Shown here piece after piece: positions 1 to 14,679 of a DNA stretch of 64,000 nt. The translations under genes and the position numbers were made by a program. Below the pieces are notes generated by a model. The model worked only from the letters and a program-made list of their open reading frames with translations. It made no database searches and was not told the DNA's origin. How positions within the stretch are numbered: position 1 is the first letter of the stretch; each line of letters begins with the position of its first letter. The stretch is from Colletes latitarsis (lineage: Eukaryota; Arthropoda; Insecta; Hymenoptera; Colletidae): assembly GCF_051014445.1 (NCBI RefSeq), contig NC_135136.1:26306001-26370000 (forward strand), given 5' to 3'.

Positions 1-237
1 ACCTAATCCGTTATATCCTATAAAATATTGATCGAAACGAGGTTTAGTGTACTGTTTCAGTGTGGTACCACATTACTACGTGATTAAAACCCGAAAAAAC
101 CCAGGATCTGGGCAACAAGTATGCGAAGAATGCAAAATCATGAGCCAGATGCGGGCATAACCCAGACCTAACCCAGACCTAACCGGTGTTATCCTCTAAA
201 ATACTGATCGAATCCAGGTTTAATTGGCTGTTACTGT

Positions 238-247
238 GTGGTACCAC
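238..247. repeat. Recurrent 10-bp palindrome GTGGTACCAC (first clear examples)
   Basis: GTGGTACCAC equals its own reverse complement and contains a GGTACC hexamer. It occurs once in most monomers at the same phase, while the sequence around it varies. A minority of monomers carry GGTGTCAC or GTGGTTCCAC instead. It might be a protein-binding dyad or may simply be inherited from the founder monomer. Confidence 0.6.
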
Positions 248-3200
248 ATTACTACGTGATTCAAACCCGGAAATTCCCAGGATCTGAGCAACAAGTATGC
301 GAAGAAGGCAAAATCATGAGCCAGATGCGGGCATAACCCAGACCTAACCCAGACCTAACCGGTGTTATCCTCTAAAATACTGATCGAATCCAGGTTTAAT
401 TGGCTGTTACTGTGTGGTACCACATTACTACGTGATTCAAACCCGGAAATTCCCAGGATCTGAGCAACAAGTATGCGAAGAAGGCAGAATCATGAGCCAG
501 ATGCGGGCATAACCCAGACCTAACCCAGACCTAACCGGTGTTATCCTCTAAAATACTGATCGAATCCGGGTTTAATTTGCTGTTACTGTGTGGTACCACA
601 TTACTACGTGATTCAATCCCGAAAAAACGCAGGATCTGACCAACAAGTATTCGAAGAAGGCAAAATCATGAGCCAGATGCGGGCATAACCCAGACCTAAC
701 CCAGATCTTACCGGTGTTATCCTCTAAAATACTGATCGAATCCAGGTTTAATTGATTGTTACTGTGTGATACCACATTACTACGTGATTCAAACCAGAGA
801 AAACCCAGGATCTGGCCAACAAGTATGCGAAGAATGCAAAACCATGAGCCAGATGCGGGCATAACCCAGACCTAACCCAGACCTAACCAGTGTTATCCTC
901 TAAAATACTGATCGAATCCAGGTCTAATTGGCTGTTACTGTGTGGTACCACATTACTACGTGATTAAAACCCGAGAAAACCCAGGATATGGCCAACAAGT
1001 ATGCGAAGAATGCAAAATCATGAGCCAGATGCGGGCGTAACCCAGACCTAACCCCGACCTAATCGGTTTTATCCTCTAAAATATTGATCGAAACCAGGTT
1101 TAGTGTACTGTTTCAGTGTGGTACCACATTACTACGTGATTAAAACCCGAAAAAACGCAGGATCTGGCCAACAAGTATTCGAAGAAGGCAAAATCATGAG
1201 CCAGACGCGGGCATAACCCAGACCTAACCCAGACCTAATCGGTTTTATCCTCTAAAATATTGATCAAAACCAGGTTTAGTGTACTGTTTCAGCGAGGTGT
1301 GACATTACTACGTGATTCAAACCAGAGAAATCCAAGGATCAGGCCAACAAGAATCCGGAAAAGGCAAAATCATCAGTCAGATGCGGGCATTACCCACACC
1401 TAACCAAGATCTAACCGGTGTTATCCTCTAAAATATTGATCGAAACCAGGTTTAATTGTCTGTTTCATTGTGGTACCACATTACTACGTGATTGACACCA
1501 GAGAAAACCAAGGATCCGGCCAACAAGAATGCGGAAAAGGCAAAATCATCAGTCAGATGCGGGCATTACCCACTCCTAACCAAGACCTGACCGGTGTTAT
1601 CCTCTAACATATTGATCGAAACCAGGTTTAATTGTCTGTTTCATTGTGGTACCACATTACTACGTGATTGAAACCAGAGAAAACCAAGGATCAGGCCAAC
1701 AAGAATGCGGAAAAGGCAAAATCATCAGTCAGATGCGGGCATTACCCACACCTAACAAAGACCTAACCGGTGTTATCCTCTAAAATATTGATCGAAACCA
1801 GGTTTAATTGTCTGTTTCATTGTGGTACCACATTACTACGTGATTCAAACCAGAGAAAACACAGGATCTGGCCAACGAGCATGCGGAAAAAGCAAAACCA
1901 TGAGCCAGATGCGGGCATAACCCAGACCTAACCCAGACCTAACGGGTGTTACGAACTAAAATACTGACCGAATCCAGGTTTAATTGACTGGGACTGTGTG
2001 GTACCACATTACTACGTGATTCAAACCCGAAAAAACCCAGGATCAGACCAACAAGTATGCGAAGAAGGCAAAATCATGAGCCAGACGCGGGCATAACCCA
2101 GACCTAACCCAGACCTAATCTGTTATATCCTCTAAAATAATGATCGATACGAGGTTTAGTGTACTGTTTCAGTGTGGTACCACATTACTACGTGATTAAA
2201 ACCCGAAAAAACCCAGGATCTGGCCAACAAGTATGCGAAGAATGCAAAATCATGAGCCAGATGCGGGCATAACCCAGACCTAACCCAGACCTAACCGGTG
2301 TTATCCTCTAAAATACTGATCGGATCCAGGTTTAATTGGCTGTTACTGTGTGGTACCACATTACTACGTGATTCAAACCCGGAAATTCCCAGGATCTGAG
2401 CAACAAGTATGCGAAGAAGGCAGAATCATGAGCCAGATGCGGGCATAACCCAGACCTAACCCAGATCTTACCGGTGTTATCCTCTAAAATACTGATCGAA
2501 TCCAGGTTTAATTGATTTTTACTGTGTGGTACCACATTACTACGTGATTCAAACCCTGAAAAACCCAGCATCTGGCCAACAAGAATGCGAAGAAGGCAAA
2601 ATCATGAGCCACATGCGGGCATAACCCAGACCTAATCCTGGCCTAACCTGTGTTATCCTCTAAAATATTGATCGAAACCAAGTCTAATGGACTGTTTCAG
2701 TGTGGTACTATAATTACTACGTGATTCAAACCCGAAAAAACCCAGGATCTGACCAACAAGTATGCGAAGAATGCAAAATCATGAGCCAGATGCGGGCATA
2801 ACTCAGACCTAACCCAGACCTAACCGGTGTTACCGACTAAAATATTGATCGGAACCTGTTTTTATTGTCCGTTGCAGTGAGGTGTCACCTTACAACGTGA
2901 TTCAAACCAGAGAAAACCAAGGATCCGGCCAACAAGAATGCGGAAAAGGCAAAATCATGAGTCAGATGCGGGTATATCCCAGACCTGACCCAGACCTAAC
3001 CGGTCTTACCGACTAAAATACTGACCGAATCCAGGTTTAATTGACTGTTACTGTGTGGTACCACATTACTACGTGAAGCAAACCCGGAAATCCCCAGGAT
3101 CTGATCAACAAGTATGCGAAGAATGCAAAATCATGAGCCAGATGCGGGCATAACCCAGACCTAACCCAGACCTAACCGTACTTATCCTCTAAAATACTGA

Positions 3201-4659
3201 TTGAAACCAGGTCTAATTGCCAGTTTCAGTGTGGTACCACATTACTACGTGATTCAAGCCAGTGAAAACCCAGGATCTGGCCAACGAGCATGCGGAAAAA
3301 GGAAAACCATGAGCCTGATGCGGGCATAACCCAGACCTTACCCGGATCATACCGGTGTTATCCTCTAAAATAGTGATCGAATCCAGGTTTAATTGATTGT
3401 TACTGTGTGATACCACATTACTACGTGATTCAAACCAGAGAAAACCCAGGATCTGGCCAACGAGCATGCGGAAAAAGCAAAACCATGAGCCACATGCGGG
3501 CATAACCCAGACCTAACCCAGACCTAATCTGTTATATCCTCTAAAATATTGATCGATACGAGGTTTAGTGTACTGTTTCAGTGTGCTACCACATTACTAC
3601 GTGATTAAAACCCGAAAAAACGCAGGATCTGGCCAACAAGTATTCGAAGAAGCCAGAATCATGAGCCAGATGCGGGCATATCCCAGACCTTACCCGGATC
3701 ATACCGGTGTTATCTTCTAAAATACTGATCGAATCCAGGTTTAATTGATTGTTACTGTGTGATACCACATTACTACGTGATTCAAACCAGAGAAAACCCA
3801 GGATCTGGCCAACGAGCATGCGGAAAAAGCAAAACCATGAGCCACATGCGGGCATAACCCAGACCTAACCCAGACCTAACGGGTGTTACCGACTAAAATA
3901 CTGACCGAATCCAGGTTTAATTGACTGGTACTGTGTGGTACCACATTACTACGTGATTCAAACCCGAAAAAACGCAGGATCTGGCCAACAAGTATTCGAA
4001 GAAGGCAAAATCATGAGCCAGATGCGGGCATAACCCAGACCTAACCCAGATCTTACCGGTGTTATCCTCTAAAATACTGATCGAATCCAGGTTTAATTGA
4101 TTGTTACTGTGTGATACCACATTACTACGTGATTCAAACCAGAGAAAACCCAGGATCTGGCCAACGAGCATGCGGAAAAAGCAAAACCATGAGCTAGATG
4201 CGGGCATAACCCAGACCTAACCCAGACCTAACGGGTGTTACCGACTAAAATACTGACCGAATCCAGGTTTAATTGACTGGGACTGTGTGGTACCACATTA
4301 CTACGTGATTCAAACCAGAGAAAACACAGGATCTGGCCAACGAGCATGCGGAAAAAGCAAAACCATGAGCCAGATGCGCGCATAACCCAGACCTAACCCA
4401 GACCTAACGGGTGTTACCGACTAAAATACTGACCGAATCCAGGTTTAATTGACTGGGACTGTGTGGTACCACATTACTACGTGATTCAAACCCGAAAAAA
4501 CCCAGGATCCGACCAACAAGTATGCGAAGAAGGCAAACTCATGAGCCAGACGCTGGCATAACCCAGACCTAACCCAGACCTAATCGGTTATATCCTCTAA
4601 AATATTGATCGAAGCCAGGTTTAGTGTACTGTTTCAGTGTGGTACCACATTACTACGTG

Positions 4660-5783
4660 ATTAAAACCCAAAAAACCCAGGATCTGGCCAAAAAGTATGC
4701 GAAGAATGCAAAATCATGAGCCAGATGCGGGCATAACCCAGACCTAACCCAGACCTAACCGGTGTTATCCTCTAAAATACCGATCGAATCCAGGTTTAAT
4801 TGACTGTTACTGTGTGGTACCACATCACTACGTGATTCAAACCCGGAAATTCCCAGGATCTGAGCAACAAGTATGCGACGAAGGCAGAATCATGAGCCAG
4901 ATGCGGGCATAACCCAGACCTAACCCAGACCTAACCGGTGTTATCCTCTAAAATACCGATCGAATCCAGGTTTAATTGACTGTTACTGTGTGGTACCACA
5001 TTACTACGTGATTCAAACCCGGAAATTCCCAGGATCTGAGCAACAAGTATGCGAAGAAGGCAGAATCATGAGCCAGATGCGGGCACAACCCAGACCTAAC
5101 CCAGACCTAACCGTTCTTATCCTCTAAAATATTGATCGAAACCAGGTTTAGTGTACTGTTTCAGTGTGGTACCACATTACTACGTGATTAAAACCCGAGA
5201 AAACGCAGGATCTGGCCAACAAGTATTCGAAGAAGGCAAAATCATGAGCCAGATGCGGGCATAACCCAGCCCTAACCCAGAGCTTACCGGTGTTATCCTC
5301 TAAAATACTGATCGAATTCAGGTTTAATTGATTGTTACTGTGTGGTACCACATTACTACGTGATTCAAACCAGAGAAAACACAGGATCTGGCCAACGAGC
5401 ATGCGGAAAAAGCAAAACCATGAGCCAGATGCGGGCATAACCCAGACCTAACCCAGACCTAACGGGTGTTACCGACTAAAATACTGACCGAATCCAGGTT
5501 TAATTGACTGGGGGGCTGTGTGGTACCACATTACTACGTGATTCCAACCCGGAAATCCCCAGGATCTGATCAACAAGTATGCGAAGAATGCAATATCATG
5601 AGCCAGATGCGGGCATAACCCAGACCTAACCCAGACCTAACCGTTCTTATCCTCTAAAATATTGATTGAAACCAGGTCTAATTGTCAGTTTCAGTGTGGT
5701 ACCACATTACTACGTGATTCAAGCCAGAGAAAACCCAGGATCTGGCCAGCAAGAATCCGGAAAGGCAGAATCATGAGCCAGAT
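4660..5783. repeat. Segmental copy 1 of a ~1.12-kb satellite segment (partner at 10,284)
   Basis: This stretch matches 10,284-11,407 with a constant offset of 5,624 bp and only a few substitutions (for example the GGTGTTATCC/GGTGATATCC difference near 5,291 and 10,915). It shares the unusual run GACTGGGGGGCTGTG. Neighbouring monomers on either side are much more diverged, so the match marks a recent exchange or duplication between non-adjacent positions. Confidence 0.8.
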
Positions 5784-8460
5784 GGGGGCATAACCCAGAC
5801 CAAATCCTGACGTAACCGGTGTTATCCTCTAAAATATTGATCGGAACCACGTTTAATTGTCTGTTTCAGTGAGGTGTCACATTACTACATGAATCAAACC
5901 AGAGAAAACCAAGGATCTGGCCAACAAGAATGCGGAAAGGGCAAAATCATGAGCCAGATGCGGGCATAACCCAGACCTAACCCAGACATAACCGGTGTTA
6001 TCCTCTAAAATATTGATCGAAACCAGGTCTAACTGTCTGTTTCATTGTGGTACCACATTACTACGTGATTGAAACCAGAGAAAACCAAGGATCTGGCCAA
6101 CAAGAATGCGAAGAAGGCAAAATCATGAGCCAGATGGGGGCATAACCCAGACCTAACCCAGACCCAACCGGTGTTATCCCCTAAAATGAGGATCGAAACC
6201 AGGTTTAATTGACTGTTTCAGTGTGGTACCACATTAGTACGTGATTCAAACCCGAAAAAACTCAGGATCTGGCCATCAAGAATGCGGAAAGGCAAAATCT
6301 TGAGCCAGATGCGGGCATAACCCAGACCTAACCCAGACCTAACCGGTTTTTATCCTTCTCTAATATTGATCGAAACCAGGTTTAATTGGCAGTTCCAGTG
6401 TCGCTCCACATTACTACGTGATTCAAACTAGAGAAAACCAAGGATCTGCCCAACAAGATTGCGAAGAAGGCAAAATCATGAGCCTGATGCGGGCATAACC
6501 CAGACCTAACCCAGACCTAACCGTTTTTATCCTCTAAAATATTGATCGAAACCAGGTTTAATTGACTGTTTCAACGTGGTACCACATTACTACGTGATTC
6601 AAACCCTAAAAAACCCATGATCTGGCCAACAAGAATGCGAAGAAGGCAAAATCATGAGCCAGATGGGGGCATAACCCAGACCAAATCCAGACGTAACCTG
6701 TGTTATCCTCTAAAATATTGATCGGAACCACGTTTTATTGTCTGTTTCAGTGAGGTGTCACATTATTACATGAATCAAACCAGAGAAAACCAAGGATCTG
6801 GCCAACAAGAATGCGGAAAAGGCAAAATCATGAGCCAGATGCGGGCATAACCCAGACCTAACCCAGACCTAACCGGTGTTATCCTCTAAAATATTCATCG
6901 AAACCAGGTCTAATTGTCTGTTTCATTGTGGTACCACATTACTACGTGATTGAAACCAGAGAAAACCAAGGATCTGGCCAACAAGAATGCGTAGAAGACA
7001 AAATCATGAGCCAGATGGGGGCATAACCCAGACCTAACCCAGACCTAACCGGTGTTATCCCCTAAAATGTGGATCGAAACCAGGTTTAATTGACTGTTTC
7101 AGTGTGGTACCACATTAGTACGTGATTCAAACCCGAAAAAACTCAGGATCTGGCCAACAAGTATGCGAAGAAGGCAAAATCATGAGCCAGATGCGGGCAT
7201 AACCCAGACATAACCCAGATCTAAACGGTCTTATCCTCTAAAATATTGATGGAAACGAGGTCTAAATGTCAGTTTCAGTGTCGTACCACATTACTACGTG
7301 ATTCAAGCCAGAGAAAAACCAGGATCTGGCCAACAAGAATGCGGAAAGGCAAAATCTTGAGCCAGATGCGGGCATAACCCAGACCTAACCCAGACCTAAC
7401 CGGTTTTTATCCTTCTCTAATATTGATCGAAACCAGGTTTAATTGTCTGTTCCAGTGTGGCTCCACATTACTACGTGATTCAAACTAGAGAAAACCAAGG
7501 ATCTGGCCAACAAGTATGCGAAGAAGGCAAAATCATGAGCCAGATGCGGGCATAACCCAGATCTAACCCAGACCTAGCCGGTCTTATCCTCTAAAATATT
7601 GATGGAAACCAGGTCTAATTGTCAGTTTCAGTGTGGTACCACATTACTACGTGATTGAAGCCAGAGAAAAACCAGGATCTGGCCATCAAGAATGCGAAAA
7701 GGCAAAATCATGAGCCAGATGCCGGCATAACCCAGACCTAACCCATAACTAACCGGTTTTTATACTCTAAAATATTGATCGAAACCAGGTTTAATTGTCT
7801 GTTCCAGTGTGGCTCCACATTACAACGTGATTCAAACTAGAGAAAACCAAGGATCTGGCCATCAAGAATGCGAAGAAGGCAAAATCATGAGCCAGATGCG
7901 GGCGTAACCCAGACCTAACCCAGACCTAACCGGTGTTATCCTCTAAAATATTGATGGAAACCAGGTCTAATTGTCAGTTTCAGTGTGGTACCACATTACT
8001 ACGTGATTCAAGCCAGAGAAAACCGATGATCTGGCCAACAAGAATGCGGAAAAGGCAAAATCATGAGCCTGATGCGGGCATAACCCAGACCTAACCCAGA
8101 CCTAACCGGTGTTATCCCCTAAGATGTGGATCGAAACCAGGTTTAATTGACTGTTTCAGTGTGGTACCACATTTGTACGTGATTCAAACCCGAAAAAACT
8201 CAGGATCTGGCCAACAAGTATGCGAAGGAGGCAAAATCATGAGCCAGATGCGGGCATAACCCAGACCTAACACAGACCTAACCAGTGTTATCCTTTAAAA
8301 TGTGGATCGAAACAAGGTTTAATTGACTGTTTCAATGTGGTACCACATTACTACGTGATTCAAACCCGAAAAAACCTAGGATCTGGCCAACAAGTATGCG
8401 AAGTTGGCAAAATCATGAGCCAGATGCGGGCATAACCCAGACCTAACCCAGACCTAACCG

Positions 8461-8817
8461 GTGTTATCCTCTAAAATACTGATCGAATCCAGGTTTAATT
8501 GGCTGTTACTGTGTGGTACCACATTACTACGTGATTCAAACCCGGAAATTCCCAGGATCTGGCCAACAAGTATGCGAAGAAGGCAAAATCATGAGCCAGA
8601 TGCGGGCATAACCCAGACCTAACCCAGACCTAACCGGTATTATCCTTTAAAATGTGGATCGAAACAAGGTTTAATTGACTGTTTCAATGTGGTACCACAT
8701 TACTACGTGATTCAAACCCGAGCAAATCCAGGATATGGCCGACAAGTTAGCGAAGAAAGCAAAATCATGAGCCAGATGCGGGCATAACCCAGACCTAACC
8801 CAGACCTAACCGGTGTT
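8461..8817. repeat. Two-monomer segment duplicated at 12,323-12,679
   Basis: Two consecutive monomers, including the rare variants GGTATTATCCTTTAAAATG and CGAGCAAATCCAGGATATGG, reappear 3,862 bp downstream. Shared rare variants over two successive monomers are more than the family-wide background similarity would give. Confidence 0.7.
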
Positions 8818-10283
8818 ACCGACTAAAATACTGACCGAATCCAGGTTTAATTGACTGTTACTGTGTGGTACCACATTACTACGTTATTCAAACCCGAAAA
8901 AACCCAGGATCTGGCCAACAAGTTTGCGAAGAAGGCAAAATTATGAGCCAGATGCGGGCATAACCCAGACCTAACCCAGACCTAATCAGTTTTATCCTCT
9001 AAAATATTGATTGAAACCAGGTTTAATTGTCTGTTTCAGTGTGGTTCCACATTACTACGTGATTGAAACCCGAAAAAACCCAGGATCTGGCCAACAAGTA
9101 TGCGAAGAAGGCAAAATCATGAGCCAGATGCGGTTATAACCCAGACCTAACCCAGACCTAACCGGTGTTACCGACTAAAATACTGACTGAATCCATGTTT
9201 AGTTGACTGGTACTGTGTGGTACCACATTACTGCGTGATTCAAACCCGAAAAAACCCAGGATCTGGCCAACAGGTATGCGAAGAAGGCAAAATCATGGGC
9301 CAGATGCGGGCATAACCCAGACCTAACCGGTTTTATCCTCCAAAATATTGATCGAAACCAGGTTTAATTGTCTGTTTCAGTGTGGTACCACATTACTACG
9401 TGATTCAAACCAGACAAAACCAAGGATCTGATCAACAAGTTTGAGAAGAATGCAAAATCAGGAGTCAGATGCGGGAATAACCTAGACCTAACCCAGACCT
9501 AACCGGTTTTATCCTCCGAAACATTGATCGAAACTAGGTTTAATTGACTGTCTCAATGTGGTACCACATTACTACGTTATTCAAACCCGAAAAAACCCAG
9601 GACCTGGCCAACAAGTATGCGAAGTTGGCAAAATCATGAGCCAGATGCGGGCATAACCCAGACCTAACCCAGACCTAACCGGTGTTATCCTCTAAAATAC
9701 TGATCGAATCCAGGTTTAGTTGATTGTTACTGTGTGGTACCACATTACTACGTGATTCAAACCAGAGAAAACCCAGGATCTGGCCAACGAGCATGCGGAA
9801 AAAGCAAAACCATGAGCCAGGTGCGGGCATAACCCAGACCTAACCCAGATCTAACGGGTGTTACCGACTAAAATACTGACCGAATCCAAGTTTAATGTAC
9901 TGTTTCAGTGTGGTACTACATTACTACGTGATTAAAACCCGAAAAACCCCAGGATATGGCCAACAAGTATGCGAAGAATGCAAAATCATGAGCCAGATGC
10001 GGGCATAACCTAGACCTTACCCAGACCTAACCGGTGTTACCGACTAAAATACTGACTGAATCCAGGTTTAGTTGACTGGTACTGTGTGGTACCACATTAC
10101 TACGTGATTCAAACCCGAAATAACCCAGGATCTGGCCAACAGGTATGCGAAGAAGGCAAAATCATGGGCCAGATGCGGGCATAACCCAGACCTAACCCAG
10201 AACTAACCGGTTTTATCCTCCAAAATATTGATCGAATCCAGGTTTAGTTGGCTGTTACTGTGTGGTACCACATTACTACGTGA

Positions 10284-11407
10284 TTAAAACCCGAAAAAAC
10301 CCAGGATCTGGCCAAAAAGTATGCGAAGAATGCAAAATCATGAGCCAGATGCGGGCATAACCCAGACCTAACCCAGACCTAACCGGTGTTATCCTCTAAA
10401 ATACCGATCGAATCCAGGTTTAATTGACTGTTACTGTGTGGTACCACATCACTACGTGATTCAAACCCGGAAATTCCCAGGATCTGAGCAACAAGTATGC
10501 GACGAAGGCAGAATCATGAGCCAGATGCGGGCATAACCCAGACCTAACCCAGACCTAACCGGTGTTATCCTCTAAAATACCGATCGAATCCAGGTTTAAT
10601 TGACTGTTACTGTGTGGTACCACATTACTACGTGATTCAAACCCGGAAATTCCCAGGATCTGAGCAACAAGTATGCGAAGAAGGCAGAATCATGAGCCAG
10701 ATGCGGGCACAACCCAGACCTAACCCAGACCTAACCGTTCTTATCCTCTAAAATATTGATCGAAACCAGGTTTAGTGTACTGTTTCAGTGTGGTACCACA
10801 TTACTACGTGATTAAAACCCGAGAAAACGCAGGATCTGGCCAACAAGTATTCGAAGAAGGCAAAATCATGAGCCAGATGCGGGCATAACCCAGCCCTAAC
10901 CCAGAGCTTACCGGTGATATCCTCTAAAATACTGATCGAATTCAGGTTTAATTGATTGTTACTGTGTGGTACCACATTACTACGTGATTCAAACCAGAGA
11001 AAACACAGGATCTGGCCAACGAGCATGCGGAAAAAGCAAAACCATGAGCCAGATGCAGGCATAACCCAGACCTAACCCAGACCTAACGGGTGTTACCGAC
11101 TAAAATACTGACCGAATCCAGGTTTAATTGACTGGGGGGCTGTGTGGTACCACATTACTACGTGATTCCAACCCGGAAATCCCCAGGATCTGATCAACAA
11201 GTATGCGAAGAATGCAAAATCATGAGCCAGATGCGGGCATAACCCAGACCTAACCCAGACCTAACCGTTCTTATCCTCTAAAATATTGATTGAAACCAGG
11301 TCTAATTGTCAGTTTCAGTGTGGTACCACATTACTACGTGATTCAAGCCAGAGAAAACCCAGGATCTGGCCAGCAAGAATCCGGAAAGGCAGAATCATGA
11401 GCCAGAT
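10284..11407. repeat. Segmental copy 2 of the ~1.12-kb satellite segment (partner at 4,660)
   Basis: Counterpart of 4,660-5,783. Similarity falls off at both ends: at the right end the first copy continues GATGGGGGCATAACC and this one GATGCGGGCATATCC. It covers about 6.4 monomers, so the breakpoints are not at monomer boundaries. Confidence 0.8.
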
Positions 11408-12322
11408 GCGGGCATATCCTAGATCTAACCCAGACCTGACCGGTTTTATCCTCTAAAATACTGATCGAATCCTGGTTTAATTGATTGTTACTGTGTGGTA
11501 CCACATTACTACGTGATTCACACCAGAGAAAACCCAGGATCTGGCCAACGAGCATGCGGAAAAAGCAAAACCATGAGCCAGATGCGGGCATAACCCAGAC
11601 CTAACCCAGACCTAACGGGTGTTACCGACTAACATACTGACCGAATCCAGGTTTAATTGACTGGGACTGTGTGGTACCACATTACTACGTGATTCAAACC
11701 CGAAAAAACCCGGGATCTGACCCACAAGTATGCGAAGAAGGCAAAATCATGAGCCAGACGCGGGCATAACCCAGACCTAACCCAGACCTAATCGGTTTTA
11801 TCCTCTAAAATATTGATCGAAACCAGGTTTAGTGTACTGTTTCAGTGTGGTACCACATTACTACGTGATTAAAACCCGAAAAAACCCAGGATATGGCCAA
11901 CAAGTATGCGAAGAATGCAAAATCATGAGCCAGATGCGGGCATAACCCAGACCTAACCCAGATCTTACCGGTGTTATCCTGTAAAATACTGATCGAATCC
12001 AGGTTTAATTGATTGTTACTGTGTGATACCACATTACTACGTGATTCAAACCAGAGAAAACCCAGGATCTGGCCAACCAGCATGCGGAAAAAGCAAAACC
12101 ATGAGCTAGATGCGGGCATAACCCAGACCTAACCCAGACCTAACGGGTGTTACCGACTAAAATACTGACCGAATCCAGGTTTAATTGACTGGGACTGTGT
12201 GGTACCACATTACTACGTGATTAAAACCCGAAAAAACGCAGGATCTGGCCAACAATTATTCGAAGAAGACAAAATCATGAGCCAGATGCGGGCATGACCC
12301 AGACCTAACCCAGACCTAACGG

Positions 12323-12679
12323 GTGTTATCCTCTAAAATACTGATCGAATCCAGGTTTAATTGGCTGTTACTGTGTGGTACCACATTACTACGTGATTCA
12401 AACCCGGAAATTCCCAGGATCTGGCCAACAAGTATGCGAAGAAGGCAAAATCATGAGCCAGATGCGGGCATAACCCAGACCTAACCCAGACCTAACCGGT
12501 ATTATCCTTTAAAATGTGGATCGAAACAAGGTTTAATTGACTGTTTCAATGTGGTACCACATTACTACGTGATTCAAACCCGAGCAAATCCAGGATATGG
12601 CCGACAAGTTAGCGAAGAAAGCAAAATCATGAGCCAGATGCGGGCATAACCCAGACCTAACCCAGACCTAACCGGTGTT
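12323..12679. repeat. Second copy of the two-monomer segment at 8,461-8,817
   Basis: Contains the same rare variants in the same order, including CCGACAAGTTAGCGAAGAAAG. After about 12,679 the two loci diverge (TTATCC here, TTACCG there). Confidence 0.7.
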
Positions 12680-14679
12680 ATCCTCTAAAATACCGATCGA
12701 ATCCAGGTTTAATTGACTGTTACTGTGTGGTACCACATTACTACGTGATTCAAACCCGGAAATTCCCAGGATCTGAGCAACAAGTATGCGAAGAAGGCAG
12801 AATCATGAGCCAGATGCGGGCACAACCCAGACCTAACCCAGACCTTACCGTTCTTATCCTCTAAAATATTGATCGAAACCAGGTTTAGTGTACTGTTGCA
12901 GTGTGGTACCACATTACTACGTGATTAAAACCCGAAAAAACGCAGGATCTGGCCAACAAGTATTCGAAGAAGGCAAAATCATGAGCCAGATGCGGGCATA
13001 GCCCAGCCCTAACCCAGATCTTACCGGTGTTATCCTGTAAAATACTGATCGAATCCAGGTTTAATTGATTGTTACTGTGTGGTACCACATTACTACGTGA
13101 TTCAAACCAGAGAAAACACAGGATCTGGCCAACGAGCATGCGGAAAAAGCAAAACCATGAGCCAGATGCGCGCATAACCCAGACCTAACCCAGACCTAAC
13201 GGGTGTTACCGACTAAAAAACTGACCGAATCCAGGTTTAATTGACTGGGACTGTGTGGTACCACATTACTACGTGATTCAAACCCGAAAAAACCCAGGAT
13301 CTGACCAACAAGTATGCGAAGAAGGCAAAATCATGAGCCAGACGCGGGCATAAGCCAGACCTAACCCAGACCTAATCGGTTATATCCTCTAAAATATTGA
13401 TCGAAGCCAGGTTTAGTGTACTGTTTCAGTGTGGTACCACATTACTACGTGATTCAAACCAGAGAAAACCCAGGATCTGGCCAACGAGCATGCGGAAAAA
13501 GCAAAACCATGAGCCAAATGCGGGCATAACCCAGACCGAACCCAGACCAAACGGGTGTTACCGACTAAAATACTGACCGAATCCAAGTTTAATGTACTGT
13601 TTCAGTGTGGTACTACATTACTACGTGATTAACACCCGAAAAAACCCAGGATATGGCCAACAAGTATGCGAAGAATGCAAAATCATGAGCCAGATGCGGG
13701 CATAACCCAGACCTAACCCCGACCTAATCGGTTTTATCCTCTAAAATATTGATCGAAACCAGGTTTAATTGTCTGTTTCAGTGTGGTTCCACATTACTAC
13801 GTGATTCAAACCCGAAAAAACCCAGGATCTGACCAACAAGTATGCGAAGAATGCAAAATCATGAGACAGATGCGGGCATAACTCAGTCCTAACCCAGACC
13901 TAACCGGTGTTACCGACTAAAATATTGATCGGAACCTGTTTTAATTGTCTGTTGCAGTGAGGTGTCACCTTACAACGTGATTCAAACCAGAGAAAACCAA
14001 GGATCCGGCCAACAAGAATGCGGAAAAGGCAAAATCATGAGTCAGATGCGGGCATATCCCAGACCTGACCCAGACCTAACCGGTGTTACCGACTAAAATA
14101 CTGACCGAATCCAGGTTTAATTGACTGTTACTGTGTGGTACCACATTACTACGTGAATCAAACCCGGAAATCCCCAGGATCTGATCAACAAGTATGCGAA
14201 GAATGCAAAATCATGAGCCAGATGCGGGCATAACCCAGACCTAACCCAGACCTAACCGTTCTTATCCTCTAAAATATTGATTGAAACCTGTTTTAATTGT
14301 CAGTTTCAGTGTGGTACCACATTACTACGTGATTCAAGCCAGAGAAAACCCAGGATCTGGCCAGCAAGAATCCGGAAAGGCAGAATCATGAGCCAGATGC
14401 GGGCATATCCATGACCTAACCCAGACCTGACCGGTTTTATCCTTTAAAATACTGATCGAATCCAGGTTTAATTGATTGTTACTGTGTGGTACCACATTAC
14501 TACGTGATTCAAACCAGAGAAAACCCAGGATCTGGCCAACGAGCATGCGGAAAAAGCAAAACCATGAGCCAGATGCGGGCATAACCCAGACCTAACCCAG
14601 ACCAAACGGGTGTTACCGACTAAAATACTGACCGAATCCAAGTTTAATGTACTGTTTCAGTGTGGTACCACATTACTAC

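Noticed and set aside
572..862. Recurrent ~60-96-codon minus-strand open frames across the satellite (here and at many other places, e.g. 3,213-3,503 and 10,772-11,062)
   Set aside because: They are the same satellite read through in successive frames. The 176-bp period is not a multiple of three, they end at random monomer positions, and they lack any family resemblance or conserved start.
1..2000. CRISPR-like regularly spaced repeats
   Set aside because: The whole 176-bp unit is repeated with no unique spacers, and the context is eukaryotic with non-LTR retrotransposons.
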